A stretch of DNA of 64,000 nt from Arthrobacter livingstonensis (GTDB lineage Bacteria; Actinomycetota; Actinomycetes; Actinomycetales; Micrococcaceae): the NCBI RefSeq assembly GCF_003219815.1, contig NZ_QJVD01000010.1:62001-126000 (forward strand). The letters are read 5' to 3'. The notes beneath the pieces were generated by a model. It saw only the letters and a program-made list of their open reading frames with translations. It was not told where the DNA came from and did not search any database. Both the position numbers and the translations under genes were made by a program. This document shows, one piece after another, positions 44,941-58,982 of this stretch (its first letter is position 1; each line of letters begins with the position of its first letter).

Positions 44941-46131
44941 TTACTTGATGATCTTGGTAACGCGACCTGAACCAACGGTGCGGCCGCCTTCGCGGATGGC
45001 GAAGCCGAGGCCCTCTTCCATGGCGATGGGCTGGATCAGCTCAACGGTCATTTCGGTGTTGTCGCCGGGCATGACCATTTCCGTGCCCTCGGGCAGGGTG
45101 ATGACGCCGGTAACATCCGTGGTGCGGAAGTAGAACTGCGGGCGGTAGTTGGAGTAGAACGGGTTGTGACGCCCGCCCTCATCCTTGGCAAGGATGTAGA
45201 CGTTGCCTTCGAAGTTCGTGTGCGGGGTAATGGAACCCGGCTTCACGATGACCTGGCCACGCTCTACGTCTTCGCGCTTGATGCCGCGCAGCAGCAGACC
45301 ACAGTTCTCGCCGGCCCAAGCCTCGTCGAGCTGCTTGTGGAACATTTCGATACCGGTCACCGTGGTCTTCTGGACCGGACGGATTCCGACAATCTCAATT
45401 TCAGAGTTGATCTTGAGGGTTCCACGCTCGGCGCGGCCCGTAACAACGGTGCCACGGCCAGTGATCGTGAAGACATCTTCAACCGGCATCAGGAACGGCT
45501 TGTCCTTGTCGCGGATCGGGTCCGGAACGTGGTTGTCCACTGCATCCATCAGGTCCTCAACGGACTTGACCCACTTGGGGTCGCCTTCGAGCGCCTTCAG
45601 GCCCGAGACGCGGATAACCGGTGCCTCGTCGCCGTCGAAGCCCTGTGAGGAGAGGAGTTCGCGAACTTCCATTTCGACCAGGTCGAGGAGTTCTTCGTCG
45701 TCAACCATGTCGGACTTGTTCAGGGCGACCAACAGGTAGGGAACACCAACCTGGCGGGCCAGCAGAACGTGCTCGCGGGTCTGGGCCATCGGGCCGTCAG
45801 TCGCAGCAACCACCAGGATTGCGCCGTCCATCTGGGCAGCACCGGTGATCATGTTCTTGATGTAGTCGGCGTGACCGGGGGCGTCTACGTGTGCGTAGTG
45901 GCGCTTCTCGGTCTGGTACTCAACGTGGGAGATGTTGATCGTAATACCGCGCTGCTTCTCCTCGGGGGCCGAGTCGATGGAGCTGAAATCACGCTGCTCG
46001 TTGAGTGTGGGGTACTTGTCGTACAGTACCTTGGAAATGGCAGCCGTCAACGTGGTCTTACCATGGTCAACGTGACCGATGGTGCCGATGTTAACATGCG
46101 GCTTAGTCCGCTCGAACTTTGCCTTCGCCAC
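44941..46131 (-). CDS. tuf: Elongation factor Tu
   Basis: 396 residues, normal. G1 GHVDHGKT (residues 19-26), [13 protein letters not shown] (G3), NKSD (G4). Domains 2 and 3 are complete through to [10 protein letters not shown]. It delivers aminoacyl-tRNA to the ribosome. GTG start at 46129-46131 with an ideal AGGAGG 6 bp upstream. 160 bp downstream of fusA, with a promoter candidate in the gap. Confidence 0.99.
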   Translation of the reverse strand: MAKAKFERTKPHVNIGTIGHVDHGKTTLTAAISKVLYDKYPTLNEQRDFSSIDSAPEEKQRGITINISHVEYQTEKRHYAHVDAPGHADYIKNMITGAAQMDGAILVVAATDGPMAQTREHVLLARQVGVPYLLVALNKSDMVDDEELLDLVEMEVRELLSSQGFDGDEAPVIRVSGLKALEGDPKWVKSVEDLMDAVDNHVPDPIRDKDKPFLMPVEDVFTITGRGTVVTGRAERGTLKINSEIEIVGIRPVQKTTVTGIEMFHKQLDEAWAGENCGLLLRGIKREDVERGQVIVKPGSITPHTNFEGNVYILAKDEGGRHNPFYSNYRPQFYFRTTDVTGVITLPEGTEMVMPGDNTEMTVELIQPIAMEEGLGFAIREGGRTVGSGRVTKIIK

Positions 46132-46227
46132 GGGTTCCTCCTAGAACGTTTTTTGTTGGCTTGCTCTCGGCGACGCTGTTCGTCACCAAATTCGTAGCAA
46201 GTCTACTGGGGGCTTTTGATTTTTAGG

Positions 46228-46282
46228 AAATTACTGCTTGCTTGGGCCTGTTCAAGCATAAAGTGACAAACAGGCCCAAGCA
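46228..46282 (-). promoter_or_regulatory. tuf promoter candidate overlapping a fusA-tuf hairpin
   Basis: Hairpin TGCTTGGGCCTGTT (46239-46252) / AACAGGCCCAAGCA (46269-46282), a perfect 14-bp stem. On the minus strand TTGAAC (46255-46250), 16 bp and TAATTT (46233-46228) form a plausible promoter whose -35 lies at the base of the loop. This would let tuf be transcribed independently while the RNA hairpin limits read-through from fusA. Confidence 0.5.
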
Positions 46283-46291
46283 AAAGTGCGG

Positions 46292-48406
46292 TTATTCGCC
46301 GCGCGCCTTCTGGATGATCTCGTCGGCAACAGCCTTCGGGACCTCAGAGTAGCTGTCGAACTTCATCGAGTACACGGCGCGGCCCTGGGTCTTGGACCGG
46401 AGGTCACCGATGTAACCGAACATGCCGGACAGGGGAACAAGAGCCTTGATGACCTTGACACCGCTTGCGTCCTCCATGGACTGCATCTGGCCACGGCGGG
46501 AGTTGATGTCACCGATAACTTCACCCATGTATTCCTCAGGGGTGCGGACTTCAACTTCCATCAACGGTTCGAGCAGGATGGGGTTGGCCAGCCGGGCGGC
46601 TTCCTTGAATGCCATGCGACCGGCAATCTTGAAGGCCATTTCGGAAGAGTCAACATCGTGGGACGCACCGTCAAGCAGCGAGGCCTTGATGCCAACCATC
46701 GGGTAGCCGGCCAGCACGCCGTCAGGCATTGCAGACTGAATGCCCTGGTCAACGCTGGGGATGTATTCACGCGGAACACGGCCACCGGTGACCTTGTTGT
46801 TGAACTCGTACATTGCACCTTCGGCAGTATCCAACGGCTCAATGGCAATCTGGATCTTAGCGAACTGGCCTGAACCACCGGTCTGCTTCTTGTGCGTGTA
46901 GTCGTACTTGGGGACCGCGCGCTTGATGGTTTCGCGGTACGCAACCTGCGGCTTGCCAACGTTGGCTTCAACGTTGAATTCGCGGCGCATGCGGTCCACC
47001 AGGATGTCCAGGTGGAGCTCGCCCATGCCGCCAATTTCGGTCTGGCCGGTGTCTACGTTGAGAGTGACGGTAAACGTCGGGTCCTCAGCGGAGAGTTTCT
47101 GGATGGCCGTGGACAGCTTCTCCTGGTCACCCTTGGTCTTCGGCTCAATGGCCACAAAGATCACGGGTTCGGGGAAGGTCATCGACTCAAGAACGATCGG
47201 GTTCGCCGGATCGCACAGGGTGTCGCCGGTGGTGGTGTCCTTGAGGCCTATCACTGCATAGATGTGACCTGCGTGGATTTCGTCCACCGGCATTTCCTTG
47301 TTGGCGTGCATCTGGAAGAGCTTGCCAATGCGTTCCTTCTTCTGCTTCGTTGAGTTCAGCAGCTGCGTGCCGGAAACCACCCGGCCCGAGTAGACGCGGA
47401 TGAAGTTCAACTGGCCGAAGAACGGGTGCGTTGCGATCTTGAAGGCCAGAGCCGAGAACGGCTCCGTCTCGCTCGGCTCGCGCTTGATCTCGATGGACTC
47501 GTCGCGAGGATCGTGACCGATCATGGCGCCAACGTCCAGCGGGTTCGGCAGGTAGTCGATGACGGCATCAAGCATCGGCTGCACGCCGCGGTTCTTGAAA
47601 GCAGATCCACAGAACACCGGGTAGATCTCGGAGTTCACGGTCAGCTTGCGAATGCCGGCCTTCAGTTCCTCGATGGAAGGCTCTTCGCCTTCGAGGTACT
47701 TCTCCATGAGCTCTTCGGAGGACTCTGCAGCTGCCTCAATGAGGGCTGCGCGGTACTCTTCAGCCTTTTCCTGCAGATCCGCGGGGATCTCCTTGATTTC
47801 GTACGCGGCACCCATGGTGACGTCGCCCTTGGAATCGCCGGCCCAGACGAAGGCCTTCATGGTCAGCAGGTCTACGACGCCGGTGAATTCGCTCTCGACG
47901 CCGATCGGCAGCTGCATGACGAGCGGCTTCGCACCGAGGCGGTTGATGATGGTGTCTACCGTGAAGTAGAAATCAGCACCCAGCTTGTCCATCTTGTTGA
48001 CGAAGCAGATGCGCGGAACGTTGTACTTGTCAGCCTGGCGCCAAACGGTCTCGGACTGCGGCTCAACGCCCTCCTTGCCATCGAAGACAGCAACGGCGCC
48101 ATCGAGCACACGCAGGGAGCGCTCAACCTCAACCGTGAAGTCAACGTGGCCGGGAGTGTCAATGATGTTGATCTGGTTGTTGTTCCAGAAGCAGGTCACG
48201 GCGGCAGACGTGATGGTGATGCCGCGTTCCTTTTCCTGTTCCATCCAGTCAGTCGTCGAAGCACCGTCGTGCGTTTCGCCGATCTTGTGGTTCACACCCG
48301 TGTAGAACAAGATGCGCTCAGTAGTGGTGGTCTTGCCGGCATCAATGTGGGCCATGATGCCGATGTTGCGGACCTTGGTAAGGTCTGTAAGCACGTCCTG
48401 TGCCAC
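46292..48406 (-). CDS. fusA: Elongation factor G
   Basis: 704 residues, normal. G1 AHIDAGKT (residues 19-26), DTPGHVDF (G3), NKMDKLGAD (G4). The domain IV tip [16 protein letters not shown] and the C-terminal domain are complete. It drives translocation. GTG start at 48404-48406 with GGGAG upstream. 84 bp after rpsG, with a large hairpin between. Confidence 0.99.
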   Translation of the reverse strand: MAQDVLTDLTKVRNIGIMAHIDAGKTTTTERILFYTGVNHKIGETHDGASTTDWMEQEKERGITITSAAVTCFWNNNQINIIDTPGHVDFTVEVERSLRVLDGAVAVFDGKEGVEPQSETVWRQADKYNVPRICFVNKMDKLGADFYFTVDTIINRLGAKPLVMQLPIGVESEFTGVVDLLTMKAFVWAGDSKGDVTMGAAYEIKEIPADLQEKAEEYRAALIEAAAESSEELMEKYLEGEEPSIEELKAGIRKLTVNSEIYPVFCGSAFKNRGVQPMLDAVIDYLPNPLDVGAMIGHDPRDESIEIKREPSETEPFSALAFKIATHPFFGQLNFIRVYSGRVVSGTQLLNSTKQKKERIGKLFQMHANKEMPVDEIHAGHIYAVIGLKDTTTGDTLCDPANPIVLESMTFPEPVIFVAIEPKTKGDQEKLSTAIQKLSAEDPTFTVTLNVDTGQTEIGGMGELHLDILVDRMRREFNVEANVGKPQVAYRETIKRAVPKYDYTHKKQTGGSGQFAKIQIAIEPLDTAEGAMYEFNNKVTGGRVPREYIPSVDQGIQSAMPDGVLAGYPMVGIKASLLDGASHDVDSSEMAFKIAGRMAFKEAARLANPILLEPLMEVEVRTPEEYMGEVIGDINSRRGQMQSMEDASGVKVIKALVPLSGMFGYIGDLRSKTQGRAVYSMKFDSYSEVPKAVADEIIQKARGE

Positions 48407-48420
48407 GGTTTCTCCCTTTT

Positions 48421-48490
48421 CTAGAGATGAGCTTGCGGGTGGTTCGCCCCCTGACGCTGGCGCCTGGGGTAACCACCCTCACGGCTCTAG
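48421..48490 (-). other. Intercistronic hairpin rpsG-fusA
   Basis: Outer arms CTAGAG (48421-48426) / CTCTAG (48485-48490) and inner arms GGGTGGTT (48437-48444) / AACCACCC (48471-48478), with further CCCC/GGGG pairing inside. It fills nearly the whole gap. There is no T-run, so control or processing of the str mRNA is more likely than termination. Confidence 0.65.
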
Positions 48491-48961
48491 TTACCAGCGG
48501 TAATGGGCGAAGGCCTTGTTGGACTCTGCCATCTTGTGGGTGTCTTCGCGACGCTTGACAGCGGCACCGAGACCGTTGGAGGCATCCAGAACTTCGTTGC
48601 GCAGACGCTCGGTCATGGTCTTCTCGCGGCGGGCCTTTGAGTAGCCAACCAGCCAGCGAAGGGCCAAGGCGGTCTGACGGCCGGGCTTGACTTCAACCGG
48701 AACCTGGTAGGTGGCTCCACCAACACGGCGGGACTTCACCTCAAGGCTCGGCTTGATGTTTTCCATGGCCTTTTTCAGGGCAGCAACGGGATCGCCGCCC
48801 GTCTTTTCGCGAACGCCTTCAAGTGCACCGTAAACGATGCGCTCTGCGGTGGACTTCTTGCCGTCAACCAGGACCTTGTTGATCAGCTGAGTGACCAACG
48901 GGGAGCCGTATACGGGATCTACAACTAGCGGCCGCTTGGGGGCCGGACCCTTGCGAGGCAT
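48491..48961 (-). CDS. rpsG: 30S ribosomal protein S7
   Basis: 156 residues from the ATG at 48959-48961 ([20 protein letters not shown]); the open frame continues upstream into rpsL without family character. A head-nucleating protein at the E site. [15 protein letters not shown] and the end [14 protein letters not shown] are diagnostic. 1 bp after rpsL. Confidence 0.98.
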   Translation of the reverse strand: MPRKGPAPKRPLVVDPVYGSPLVTQLINKVLVDGKKSTAERIVYGALEGVREKTGGDPVAALKKAMENIKPSLEVKSRRVGGATYQVPVEVKPGRQTALALRWLVGYSKARREKTMTERLRNEVLDASNGLGAAVKRREDTHKMAESNKAFAHYRW

Positions 48962-48962
48962 A

Positions 48963-49337
48963 TTACTTCTTCTCCATCTTTGCACCGTAGCGGCTGCGGG
49001 CCTGCTTGCGGTTCTTAACGCCCTGGGTATCCAATGCGCCACGGACGATCTTGTAACGAACACCGGGAAGGTCCTTAACACGGCCTCCGCGGACGAGCAC
49101 AATGGAGTGCTCCTGGAGGTTGTGGCCTACACCGGGGATGTAAGCGGTAACTTCCACGCCGCCGTTGAGGCGCACACGTGCGACCTTACGCAGAGCCGAG
49201 TTCGGCTTCTTCGGGGTGGTTGTGTAAACGCGCGTGCAAACGCCGCGACGCATGGGGCTGCCCTTCAATGCGGGAGCCTTGGTCTTCGTGACCTTGGGTG
49301 TCCGGCCCTTTCGGACCAGCTGGTTAATCGTAGGCAC
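48963..49337 (-). CDS. rpsL: 30S ribosomal protein S12
   Basis: 124 residues, normal. [12 protein letters not shown] at the start. Lys43 in [12 protein letters not shown] and Lys88 in GGRVKDLPG are the wild-type, streptomycin-sensitive residues. A decoding-centre protein. GTG start at 49335-49337. First gene of the str operon rpsL-rpsG-fusA. Confidence 0.98.
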   Translation of the reverse strand: MPTINQLVRKGRTPKVTKTKAPALKGSPMRRGVCTRVYTTTPKKPNSALRKVARVRLNGGVEVTAYIPGVGHNLQEHSIVLVRGGRVKDLPGVRYKIVRGALDTQGVKNRKQARSRYGAKMEKK

Positions 49338-49652
49338 TTTCGTGTTCTCCGTTGTTTTCTCGAGATGTTTCTCGTGTCGCTTTTCCCGGCCATCGTCCGC
49401 CGGGGAAGAGCCTTTTACTGGTAGCCGCAGACTTGGGCGACTTCACAGCGCCTAGGCATGCAAAAATGTGGCATTCGCTGTACAAGAACCGTACAACCCG
49501 GACCCGCATCCACCTTCCCGGTCGAAACCTGAGGAAAATGAGCGCTCTTATCCACTGCCACACTAACAATTAGTCTCTACGATACCACGGACGATGCCCC
49601 GCCCTGAAATCGGCCGCTCCCCCACCTTATGGGGGCGTGTCCTTGGCTTAAA

Positions 49653-49701
49653 GCACGACGGCGGTGACTCACCCCGTGAGGGTAAGTCACCGCCGTCGTG
49701 C
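49653..49701 (-). terminator. 17-bp perfect hairpin downstream of rpoC
   Basis: Arms GCACGACGGCGGTGACT (49653-49669) and its complement (49685-49701), with CACCC/GGGTA continuing inward. On the minus strand it is followed by TTTAAGCC, a short T-run. It is the most likely rpoBC terminator. Confidence 0.7.
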
Positions 49702-49788
49702 ATTATTTGGTGGTCCAGCCAGGCTCGACCACCGGGATGGGCCCACGCGCCCAAACTACGCAGACACGTTGGGCCCACAGCTCCGAGG

Positions 49789-49826
49789 GGCCCACTATTG
49801 GATCGCTAGCGATCCAATAGTGGGCC
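49789..49826. repeat. 38-bp perfect palindrome at the 3' end of rpoC
   Basis: Every base from 49789 to 49826 pairs with its mirror partner; the centre reads GATCGCTAGCGATC with no spacer. It begins 11 bp after the rpoC stop. No T-run follows on either strand. It could fold as a hairpin in the rpoC mRNA or as a cruciform or dimeric protein site in DNA. Confidence 0.95.
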
Positions 49827-49836
49827 GAGCAGGGGA

Positions 49837-53739
<3,903 letters not shown>

Positions 53740-53804
53740 ATGGGTCCTGTTCTCTCTAATTCTCTAAGTCTGAATGTCTAGGCGGGTACGGAAAGAGGTG
53801 GGTG

Positions 53805-53836
53805 ACGACGGCGGCACGGCTGGGTGCCGCCGTCGT
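53805..53836 (-). other. rpoB-rpoC intercistronic hairpin
   Basis: Perfect 12-bp stem ACGACGGCGGCA / TGCCGCCGTCGT with an 8-nt loop, 5 bp after the rpoB stop codon. There is no T-run. The stem shares ACGACGGCGG with the hairpin at 49653-49701 after rpoC. Probable RNA processing or partial-termination element. Confidence 0.65.
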
Positions 53837-53840
53837 ACTG

Positions 53841-56800
53841 TTAAACCTCTTCGACAGAGTTCGGCTCGGCCCGTGACAGGTCGATGCCCAGCTCCTCCGC
53901 GGCCCGGAAGACTTCTTCATCCGAGTCACGCATCTCAATCGTGGTGCCATCGGTGGAAAGGACTTCCACGTTCAGGCACAGCGACTGCATTTCCTTGATC
54001 AGCACCTTGAAGGATTCAGGAATGCCGGGCTCAGGGATGTTCTCGCCCTTGACGATCGCCTCGTAGACCTTCACGCGGCCGTGAATGTCATCGGACTTGA
54101 TCGTGAGCAGCTCCTGCAGGGTGTAGGCGGCACCGTAAGCCTCCAGCGCCCACACTTCCATCTCACCAAAGCGCTGGCCGCCGAACTGGGCCTTACCGCC
54201 CAGCGGCTGCTGGGTGATCATGGAGTACGGCCCGGTGGAGCGGGCATGGATCTTGTCATCCACCAGGTGGTGGAGCTTGAGGATGTACATGTAGCCCACG
54301 GAAACCGGGTCCGGGAACGGCTCGCCGGAGCGGCCGTCGAACAGGAGCGTCTTGCCGGAGGAATCGATCAGGCGGTCGCCGTCACGGGTCACGTTCGTCG
54401 AGTCGAGCAGGCCGGTAATTTCCTCTTCAAGGGCACCGTCGAACACGGGGGTGGCAACCCTCGTCTGGCCGATTTCACGCGGCAGATTGGGCAGTTTCTG
54501 CACCCACTCCGGCTCGCCTTCGATCTTCCAACCGGTCTTGGCAACCCAGCCGAGGTGGGTTTCGAGCACCTGGCCCACGTTCATGCGGCCCGGAACACCC
54601 AGCGGGTTCAGGACAATGTCAACGGGGGTTCCGTCGGCAAGGAACGGCATGTCCTCGATCGGCAGGATCTTGGAGATGACACCCTTGTTCCCGTGGCGGC
54701 CGGCAAGCTTGTCACCATCGGTGATCTTGCGCTTGTTGGCGACGTACACGCGAACCAGCTGGTTCACGCCGGGGGGAAGGTCGTCGTCGGAGTCGCGGTC
54801 AAAGACACGGACGCCAATGACGGTGCCGGACTCGCCGTGGGGCACCTTCAGGGAAGTGTCGCGAACTTCGCGGCTCTTCTCACCGAAGATGGCACGGAGC
54901 AGGCGCTCCTCCGGGGTCAGCTCGGTTTCACCCTTGGGGGTGACCTTGCCTACCAGGATGTCGCCGGCCTCAACTTCGGCACCGATGTGGATGATGCCGC
55001 GCTCGTCCAGGCCGGCCAGGATTTCCTCGGAAACGTTCGGGATGTCCCGGGTGATTTCCTCGGCACCAAGCTTGGTGTCGCGGGCGTCAATCTCATGCTC
55101 TTCGATGTGGATCGAGGAAAGCACATCTTCGGCAACAATGCGCTGCGAAAGGATGATGGCATCCTCGTAGTTGTGGCCTTCCCAGGACATGAAGGCAACC
55201 AGGAGGTTCTTGCCCAGGGCAAGCTCGCCCAGGTCCGTTGCCGGACCGTCGGCAATGATGCCGCCTACTTCCAGGCGCTGGCCCTCGGAGGCCAGGACAC
55301 GCTGGTTGTAGGCGGTGCCCTGGTTGGAACGCTGGTACTTGGCGATCGGGTAGTTGGTCTCGGTGCCGTCGTCGTTCAACATCACGACGATGTCGGCGGA
55401 AACCTCGGAAACCACACCGGCCTTCTTGGCGATGACCACGTCACCGGCGTCAACAGCCGTGGCGCGCTCCATGCCGGTGCCCACAAACGGGGCCTCGGAC
55501 CGGACCAGCGGCACAGCCTGGCGCTGCATGTTCGCACCCATCAGGGCGCGGTTGGCGTCGTCGTGCTCCAGGAACGGGATCAGGGCGGTTGCCACGGACA
55601 CCATCTGGCGCGGGGACACGTCCATGTACTCGACCTCGCCGGCCGGGATCAGGACAGGCTCGCCGCCACCGCCGCGCTGGCGGACCAGCACCATTTCCTC
55701 GGTGAAGTGGTTTTCATCACTCAAGGGCGCGTTAGCCTGGGCGATGACAACGTCCACCTCGTCGTCGGCGGTCAGGTAGTCGACCTCGTCGGAGACGACG
55801 CCTTCCTTGACCCGGCGGTACGGGGTTTCGATGAAGCCGAACGGGTTGATGCGGCCGTAGGAAGCCAGGGAACCGATCAGGCCGATGTTCGGGCCTTCAG
55901 GGGTTTCAATAGGGCACATGCGGCCGTAGTGCGAGGGGTGGACGTCACGGACTTCCATGCCGGCGCGGTCACGGGACAAACCGCCCGGGCCCAGCGCGGA
56001 CAGGCGGCGCTTGTGCGTCAGGCCGGCCAGCGGGTTGTTCTGGTCCATGAACTGCGAGAGCTGGGAGGTTCCGAAGAACTCCTTGATCGCAGCCACCACG
56101 GGGCGGATGTTGATCAGCGTCTGCGGCGTGATGGCCTCGACGTCCTGAGTGGTCATGCGCTCGCGCACAACACGCTCCATGCGGGACAGGCCGGTGCGGA
56201 CCTGGTTCTCGATGAGCTCACCAACTGCGCGGATGCGGCGGTTGCCAAAGTGGTCGATGTCGTCCACGTCAACGCGCAGGTCAACCTCGGCGCCATCGCG
56301 GATGCCCTTGGTGGTCTTGCCACCGGCGTGGAGGGTGACCAGGTACTTGATCATGGCCACGATGTCATCAACGCTCAGCACCGATGCGTCGGGGCTGCTC
56401 AGGGGCATGTCAATGCCCAGCTTGCGGTTGATCTTGTAGCGGCCAACCTTGGCGAGGTCGTAGCGCTTGGAGTTGAAGTACAGGTTGTGCAGCAGCGCGT
56501 CGGCGGCGTCAACCGTCGGCGGCTCGCCCGGGCGAAGCTTGCGGTAGATGTCCAGCAACGCGTCTTCGCGACCGGTGGTGGCATCCTTTTCCAGCGTGGC
56601 ACGGATGGAGTCGAACTCGCCGAACTCCTCCAGGATCTGGCCTTCGGTCCAGCCAAGGGCCTTCAACAGCACAGTGACGGACTGCTTGCGCTTGCGGTCA
56701 AGGCGCACGCCGACCTGGTCGCGCTTGTCAATCTCCAGCTCAAACCAGGCTCCCCGGGAGGGGATGATCTTGGCGGTGAAGATTTCCTTGTCACTGGTCT

Positions 56801-57359
56801 TGTCCGCGGTGCGCTCAAAGTAGGCGCCCGGGGAACGGACCAGCTGGGACACAACAACACGCTCGGTGCCGTTGATGACGAACGTTCCCTTGTTGGTCAT
56901 GAGCGGAAAATCGCCCATGAACACGGTCTGTTGCTTGATTTCACCCGTGAGGTTGTTCATGAACTCAGCCTTGACGTACAGCGGCGCGGCGTACGTGGCG
57001 TCGCGGTCCTTGCACTCGTCAACCGTGAACTTGGGGTCGGCGAACTCCGGTTCCGTGAAGGACAGGGACATGGTGCCCTGGAAGTCTTCAATCGGGGAGA
57101 TCTCTTCGAAGATATCGGACAGACCGGAGGTGACGGCCACGCTGTCATCGCCGGCATTCACGGCGGTTTCCATGCGGCCCTGCCAGCGCTCGTTGCCGAC
57201 GAGCCAGTCAAAGCTCTCGGTCTGGAGTGCAAGCAGATTCGGCACGTCAAGCGGCTCGTGAATCTTTGCGAATGAGAGGCGACTCTTTGCACCATCAGTG
57301 CTGTTTGAATCGATAGCGGTTGCAGCGTTATTAATATTAGAGGTGCTCGAGGCGACCAA
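53841..57359 (-). CDS. rpoB: RNA polymerase subunit beta
   Basis: About 1172 residues, ending DRDR-like EEV after the C-terminal clamp region. The rifampicin region reads [20 protein letters not shown] then RLSALGPGG, all sensitive-type residues (Asp-Gln, His, Ser). Further conserved blocks are MRRQAVPL-type [15 protein letters not shown] and [11 protein letters not shown] start at the TTG at 57357-57359 (encoding VASSTSN next), because GAAGGA lies 6 bp upstream; an in-frame GTG five codons earlier lies inside that site. Precedes rpoC as usual. Confidence 0.97.
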   Translation of the reverse strand: MVASSTSNINNAATAIDSNSTDGAKSRLSFAKIHEPLDVPNLLALQTESFDWLVGNERWQGRMETAVNAGDDSVAVTSGLSDIFEEISPIEDFQGTMSLSFTEPEFADPKFTVDECKDRDATYAAPLYVKAEFMNNLTGEIKQQTVFMGDFPLMTNKGTFVINGTERVVVSQLVRSPGAYFERTADKTSDKEIFTAKIIPSRGAWFELEIDKRDQVGVRLDRKRKQSVTVLLKALGWTEGQILEEFGEFDSIRATLEKDATTGREDALLDIYRKLRPGEPPTVDAADALLHNLYFNSKRYDLAKVGRYKINRKLGIDMPLSSPDASVLSVDDIVAMIKYLVTLHAGGKTTKGIRDGAEVDLRVDVDDIDHFGNRRIRAVGELIENQVRTGLSRMERVVRERMTTQDVEAITPQTLINIRPVVAAIKEFFGTSQLSQFMDQNNPLAGLTHKRRLSALGPGGLSRDRAGMEVRDVHPSHYGRMCPIETPEGPNIGLIGSLASYGRINPFGFIETPYRRVKEGVVSDEVDYLTADDEVDVVIAQANAPLSDENHFTEEMVLVRQRGGGGEPVLIPAGEVEYMDVSPRQMVSVATALIPFLEHDDANRALMGANMQRQAVPLVRSEAPFVGTGMERATAVDAGDVVIAKKAGVVSEVSADIVVMLNDDGTETNYPIAKYQRSNQGTAYNQRVLASEGQRLEVGGIIADGPATDLGELALGKNLLVAFMSWEGHNYEDAIILSQRIVAEDVLSSIHIEEHEIDARDTKLGAEEITRDIPNVSEEILAGLDERGIIHIGAEVEAGDILVGKVTPKGETELTPEERLLRAIFGEKSREVRDTSLKVPHGESGTVIGVRVFDRDSDDDLPPGVNQLVRVYVANKRKITDGDKLAGRHGNKGVISKILPIEDMPFLADGTPVDIVLNPLGVPGRMNVGQVLETHLGWVAKTGWKIEGEPEWVQKLPNLPREIGQTRVATPVFDGALEEEITGLLDSTNVTRDGDRLIDSSGKTLLFDGRSGEPFPDPVSVGYMYILKLHHLVDDKIHARSTGPYSMITQQPLGGKAQFGGQRFGEMEVWALEAYGAAYTLQELLTIKSDDIHGRVKVYEAIVKGENIPEPGIPESFKVLIKEMQSLCLNVEVLSTDGTTIEMRDSDEEVFRAAEELGIDLSRAEPNSVEEV

Positions 57360-57481
57360 GAGGGATCCTTCCACAGACCTGCAGGCTTGTTCATGTGAAC
57401 CCTCACCCGATTCGCCAATTGGTCATCAAACCAAGACGAACGCTGGTCAAGAAGTTGCAAAGTCACCCACCCGGGGAGTTG

Positions 57482-57509
57482 AATCTACCCAAGATGCGTG
57501 CTCTTTCAA
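57482..57509 (-). promoter_or_regulatory. Predicted rpoBC promoter
   Basis: On the minus strand TTGAAA (57509-57504), a 16-bp spacer and TAGATT (57487-57482) form a good sigma-A-type promoter. The predicted leader to the TTG start is about 115 nt. rplJL lies on the other side of two plus-strand genes, so rpoBC must be transcribed independently of it. Confidence 0.5.
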
Positions 57510-57733
57510 CCCTTGACCGAAACAAAGCCCACCGCTATATGAAGGCTGAAGGTTTAGAGGGATACGCAAAGATCTACTCTACAGGCATTATGGCTCACGT
57601 GTCTACCCCACGATGCTCAATTACGCAAGTATGGAAGTTCCGCTGCTCACATTGGCTGGGAAGGGGTGTGCCCGCGGCCGGCCGGACGGAAATTTCCGAC
57701 CACGTCCAGCTGTTAGATTCTATGAAAGACCCG

Positions 57734-57757
57734 GCGCAGGTCAAGGGTGACCTGCGC
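57734..57757. promoter_or_regulatory. Operator-like dyad upstream of the thiolase gene
   Basis: GCGCAGGTCA-AGGG-TGACCTGCGC, a perfect 10-bp inverted repeat 25 bp before the thiolase ATG and just downstream of a TAGATT -10-like hexamer. It could be a repressor site (half-site AGGTCA) or an RNA hairpin next to the ribosome-binding site AAGGAG (57769-57774). Confidence 0.45.
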
Positions 57758-57782
57758 GGACGATGCGTAAGGAGCTGCCGCC

Positions 57783-58982
57783 ATGACGGTACAAGACAAT
57801 GATGTGGTAATTCTCTCAGGCGCCCGCACCCCGCAGGGACGGCTTAACGGACAGTTGGCGGCCTTCACCGCCGTCGAGCTCGGGACCAAGGCCATTGCCG
57901 CCGCCGTGGAGCGTTCGGGCATTGCGGCCGCCGACGTGGACTACGTCATCATGGGGCACGTGCTGCAGGCCGGCGCCGGGCAAAACCCGGCCCGCCAAAG
58001 CTCCGTGGGCGCAGGCATCGGCTGGGGTGTCCCCGCCGTGACCATCAACAAAGTGTGCCTCTCCGGCCTGACCGCCGTGATTGACGCCGCCCGCATGATC
58101 CGAAGCGGCGATGCCGAGGTCGTGGTGGCCGGCGGCCAGGAATCCATGACCCGCGCCCCCCACATCCTGCCCGGCTCCCGCCAGGGCTGGAGTTACGGGG
58201 CAGTGCAGGCGCTGGATGTGGCAGCCCACGACGGCCTGACCGACGCCTTCGACGGCGAGTCCATGGGCCTGTCCACCGAGCGGGGCAACATCCGCCTGAA
58301 CATCACGCGCACCTCCCAGGACGAGGTGGCCGTCGCTTCCCACCGCCGGGCGGCGGCCGCACAGGAAGCCGGGCTGTTCGACGAGGAGATTGTGCCCGTC
58401 AGCGTGCCGCAGCGCAAGGGCGATCCCGTGGTGCTGACAAGCGATGAGGGCGTCCGGGCCAAGACCACCCTTGAGTCGCTGGCCCCCTTGCGCCCGGCGT
58501 TCTCCGCTGACGGTGCCATCACGGCCGGCAACTCATCCCCGCTGTCCGACGGCGCCGCCGCCTTGGTGTTGACCAGCCGGGCCTATGCCGACGCGCACGG
58601 GCTCCCGTGGCTTGCCGTGGTGGGCGCTCCGGGGCAGGTTGCCGGGCCGGACAACTCACTGCACTCCCAGCCGTCGCACGCCATTTCCAGTGCGCTGAAG
58701 AAGGCCGGTTGGACCACCGGCGACCTGGACTTCATCGAGATCAATGAGGCATTTGGCTCCGTGGCCGTGCAGTCCCTGCACGATTTGGACTTCCCCCTGG
58801 AGAAGTGCAACATCCACGGCGGTGCCATCGCGTTGGGCCACCCGATCGGGACCTCCGGGGCCCGTTTGGCCCTTCACGCCGCTTTTGAACTGGGCCGCCG
58901 GGGTTCCGGCAAGGCGGCAGTGTCGTTGTGTGGCGGCGGCGGCCAGGGCGAGGCCCTGCTGTTGTTCCTGGACGGGGAGTGA
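57783..58982 (+). CDS. Acetyl-CoA C-acyltransferase (thiolase)
   Basis: 399 residues, normal for biosynthetic or degradative thiolases. The catalytic Cys is near residue 92 in INKVCLSGLTAVIDA; the second set is GGAIALGHPIGTSGAR (His) and VSLCGGGGQGEALLL (Cys). It condenses or cleaves acetoacetyl-CoA or longer 3-ketoacyl-CoAs; the sequence suggests the acetyl-CoA acetyltransferase type. ATG at 57783 with AAGGAG 8 bp upstream. Overlaps the next gene by 4 bp (GTGA). Confidence 0.93.
   Translation: MTVQDNDVVILSGARTPQGRLNGQLAAFTAVELGTKAIAAAVERSGIAAADVDYVIMGHVLQAGAGQNPARQSSVGAGIGWGVPAVTINKVCLSGLTAVIDAARMIRSGDAEVVVAGGQESMTRAPHILPGSRQGWSYGAVQALDVAAHDGLTDAFDGESMGLSTERGNIRLNITRTSQDEVAVASHRRAAAAQEAGLFDEEIVPVSVPQRKGDPVVLTSDEGVRAKTTLESLAPLRPAFSADGAITAGNSSPLSDGAAALVLTSRAYADAHGLPWLAVVGAPGQVAGPDNSLHSQPSHAISSALKKAGWTTGDLDFIEINEAFGSVAVQSLHDLDFPLEKCNIHGGAIALGHPIGTSGARLALHAAFELGRRGSGKAAVSLCGGGGQGEALLLFLDGE

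Larger units (their letters stand above)
49338..49836. other. Gene-free region between rpoC and rpsL
   Basis: 499 bp. The right half holds two large inverted repeats downstream of rpoC (49653-49701 and 49789-49826). The left half is the rpsL leader: a hairpin with arms TTTCCCGGC and GCCGGGGAA at about 49382-49407, and a repeat of TTGTAC (minus strand, near 49479-49497) that may mark the str promoter. No coding frame is convincing. Confidence 0.6.
57375..57782. other. Divergent intergenic region rpoB / thiolase
   Basis: 408 bp without a gene. It contains the rpoB promoter candidate (57482-57509) and, near the thiolase, a TAGATT hexamer (57714-57719) and a 24-bp hairpin or operator dyad (57734-57757). 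Confidence 0.6.

Noticed and set aside
56000-56080. Rifampicin-resistance substitutions in rpoB
   Set aside because: The Asp-Gln, His and Ser positions of the resistance region are all the sensitive type.
54081-57275. 1064-codon open frame on the plus strand opposite rpoB
   Set aside because: It mirrors a highly conserved gene; its translation is His/Val/Gly/Asp-rich as expected from the antisense of GC-rich codons and has no domain pattern.
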